DNA of 7,014 bases, taken from contig JAUXEE010000106.1 in assembly GCA_030618065.1 (NCBI GenBank), positions 1-7,014 on the forward strand, given 5' to 3'. The notes below the pieces were generated by a model. The model made no database searches. It was given only the letters and a program-made list of their open reading frames with translations, and had not been told where the DNA came from. This document shows positions 5,750 through 7,014 of this stretch, one piece after another; the first letter of the stretch is position 1, and each line of letters starts with the position of its first letter. This DNA is from Gemmatimonadota bacterium. Its GTDB lineage: Bacteria > Gemmatimonadota > Gemmatimonadetes > Longimicrobiales > Gaopeijiaceae. The position numbers were made by a program, and so were the translations under genes.

Positions 5750-6820
5750 TCAATGAAGGGTTTTGAGCAAAGCCTTGAGATTCGCTTCCGAGATGGGAGC
5801 TCTGGCCACCAACAGGCCCCGACGCCATTCCATCACCACCTGGTTCCAACCCAGAGGCAAGGATGCCTCCAGGACGTTGGCGTAGGCGCGTCCTCCGAGG
5901 GCTTCCTCCACCGGGAGTTCCCTTTCCCGCCCCTCCCGGGGCTCCGGATCTGTCCCCAGGAGCATCCCCAAGTACCGTAACTCCAAGGTGTCACCGGGGG
6001 AGAGTAGTTGACGGATATGGAGAATCCTCTCTCCGGGTCCCCGTTCTTCCCACTCCATCGAGACGACCTTGAGACCCGGAACCACCAGGGAATTCTCCAG
6101 GGAGCCCGAAATCAAAAGATCGCCTTCGGTCCCTTCCGTCGGCGCCAGATTGGCCTGCTCGACTTCTGGGGAGGCTGCTCTCGGCTCTTGAGCCACACTC
6201 CGGATTCGGGCCTCCGAGGCCATCTCGGGAAGGAGGTCAAGAGCTGTGGGAGCCCCCACTCCCTCCCCTGTCTCCGCCTCCGCCTCCCGTCGGGCCGGAA
6301 CAGCCTCCAGATCTAGCCGTGAAGGCTGGGGCTCATCGGGTTGGGAAGCTTCGGATTTGAGGTCTACCAAAAGAGCGCCTGGTGCCTCGATGGATTCGAG
6401 CCTCGACGCCGCGCTCCCAGGCCGCCCGTCAGAGGGGAGGGTCATCCAGACTTGACCCCCCATCCAGCCGACTCCCAGGGCCAGGACGATGGTGGCCGCC
6501 CAGGCGAGGGAGAGTCCCCGCATGGGGCCCCGATAGTGAATCTCCGTATCGGACTCACCGCTGGAAGCGACCGAATCTGATCCCGGGGCTTCAGCCCGTT
6601 CCCGAAGCTCTTCGAAGGTCGGGAGGGCAAGCCTACCCAGGGCTGGATCCCCCAGGATTCCCTTCGCCTGGGATCGAACGAGCTCCTCGTCCTGAAGCCG
6701 CTCACGGCATACGGGGCAGCTGGAAAGGTGATCCCGGACCTCTTTCCCTCTCTCCCCCGGAAGGATATCCATCGCGCCGTCCAGAAAGGCGTGGAGTTCC
6801 CCGTCAGTTACGTGCCGCAT
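5750..6820 (-). CDS. Membrane-bound anti-sigma factor with zf-HC2 zinc finger
   Basis: The product is 356 aa. The N-terminal cytosolic zinc-binding anti-sigma domain shows His31-x3-Cys35-x2-Cys38 (HLSSCPVC), with His10 in DGELHAF as a further candidate ligand. In this family the domain binds and holds an ECF sigma factor. A single membrane segment spans about 103-122 (Leu/Ala/Val/Gly-rich, LAWAATIVLALGVGWMGG). Residues about 127-234 are an Ala/Pro/Glu-rich, low-complexity periplasmic linker, and about 235-345 form a compact, strand-rich outer domain (with VVSMEWEE, ILHIRQLLSPGDTLELRY and WNQVVMEWRRG). The outer part is the likely signal-sensing region; I do not recognise the fold by name. The ATG at 6820 is preceded by GGAG at 7 nt and lies inside the end of the sigma gene, overlapping it by 17 nt, so translation is probably coupled and stoichiometry controlled. 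A terminator follows directly. A regulated proteolysis route is possible but not shown here. Confidence 0.92.
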   Translation of the reverse strand: MRHVTDGELHAFLDGAMDILPGERGKEVRDHLSSCPVCRERLQDEELVRSQAKGILGDPALGRLALPTFEELRERAEAPGSDSVASSGESDTEIHYRGPMRGLSLAWAATIVLALGVGWMGGQVWMTLPSDGRPGSAASRLESIEAPGALLVDLKSEASQPDEPQPSRLDLEAVPARREAEAETGEGVGAPTALDLLPEMASEARIRSVAQEPRAASPEVEQANLAPTEGTEGDLLISGSLENSLVVPGLKVVSMEWEERGPGERILHIRQLLSPGDTLELRYLGMLLGTDPEPREGRERELPVEEALGGRAYANVLEASLPLGWNQVVMEWRRGLLVARAPISEANLKALLKTLH

Positions 6821-7014
6821 TTTCCTTCTCCATCTCCCCGTGGGCTTCCACCAGGCGCCTTCGCGCCCGGGCGAGGGTCGTACCGATGGCGCCAGCCAGG
6901 AGATCCGTTACTTCGGCGATCTCCCGATAACTCAGGCCCGCATCCCACAAAAGAAGAACTTCCCGATCTCGATCGTTCAGCGCCTCCAGAGCCGCTCGGA
7001 CCTGTGCCCATTCC
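6804..7014 (-). CDS. ECF RNA polymerase sigma factor, C-terminal part (region 4), cut by right edge
   Basis: The open frame runs in from the right edge (first complete codon 7013-7011) to TGA at 6806-6804, giving 69 visible residues beginning EWAQVRAALEALNDRDREVL. This is sigma region 4: the helix LNDRDREVLLLWDAGLSYREIAEV (12-35) followed by the recognition-helix part DLLAGAIGTTLARARRRL (37-54), which binds the -35 element of target promoters. Region 2 lies outside the window. The GTTLARARRRL ending is, from memory, common in Gemmatimonadota and Acidobacteria ECF factors. The tail (VEAHGEMEKENAARN) is highly charged. The 17-nt overlap with the zf-HC2 gene marks that protein as its cognate anti-sigma factor. 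The short ATG-started frame at 6808-7011 is a shadow of this gene in another frame. Confidence 0.9.
   Translation of the reverse strand, partial: EWAQVRAALEALNDRDREVLLLWDAGLSYREIAEVTDLLAGAIGTTLARARRRLVEAHGEMEKENAARN

Noticed and set aside
6808..7011. 67-aa minus-strand frame at the right edge
   Set aside because: It is Gly/Ser/Arg-rich shadow translation; the neighbouring frame encodes a clear ECF sigma region 4 ending at 6804.

Overview
This window is GC-rich, densely packed bacterial chromosome with no RNA genes, insertion sequences, CRISPR array or phage genes that I can see. Several features fit Gemmatimonadota or a nearby lineage: an ECF sigma/zf-HC2 anti-sigma pair whose visible sigma tail contains a GTTLARARRRL motif, neighbouring exported M14 and M28 zinc peptidases, a Ycf46-like AAA ATPase tail, and a small exported protein with an RQSGRPW motif. 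The taxonomic guess is inference from gene content and style, not from a marker gene.

Layout, left to right. (1) 1-330 (+) is the C-terminal tail of an AAA+ ATPase and runs off the left edge. (2) A hairpin at 330-357 separates it from a convergent two-gene unit on the minus strand: an exported protein of unknown function (1636 to 1046), then 4 nt later a SRAP (YedK/HMCES-type) DNA-protein-crosslink protein (1041 to 364). The SRAP start must be moved from the upstream ATG to a TTG, so that the catalytic Cys becomes residue 2. (3) A 271-bp divergent intergenic region (1637-1907) carries a 34-bp near-palindrome and a cluster of TGGCA/TGCCA half-sites. (4) 1908-2207 (+) is a small STAS-like, anti-anti-sigma-type protein. 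(5) 2208-2356 holds a strong GC-rich hairpin and a second pair of mutually exclusive hairpins, between convergent genes. (6) On the minus strand, an M14 carboxypeptidase-like secreted enzyme (5603 to 3933) is followed 46 nt later by an M28 peptidase lipoprotein (3886 to 2357). These are probably co-transcribed and act outside the cytoplasmic membrane on peptides. (7) Further right on the minus strand is an ECF sigma factor tail (7014 to 6804, cut by the right edge). It overlaps by 17 nt the gene for its membrane-bound zinc-finger anti-sigma factor (6820 to 5750), and the unit ends in a hairpin plus T-tract.

Functionally the window combines signalling (ECF/anti-sigma, STAS-like protein), envelope proteolysis (M14, M28) and DNA damage tolerance (SRAP). 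I see no clear previously undescribed defence or mobile system. The most interesting items are the SRAP start and its close coupling to an exported protein with an apparent internal repeat, the unexplained inverted and direct repeats in 1637-1907, the stand-alone STAS-like protein with a degenerate phosphosite, and the extreme 5' end of the AAA fragment, which does not look like the family.
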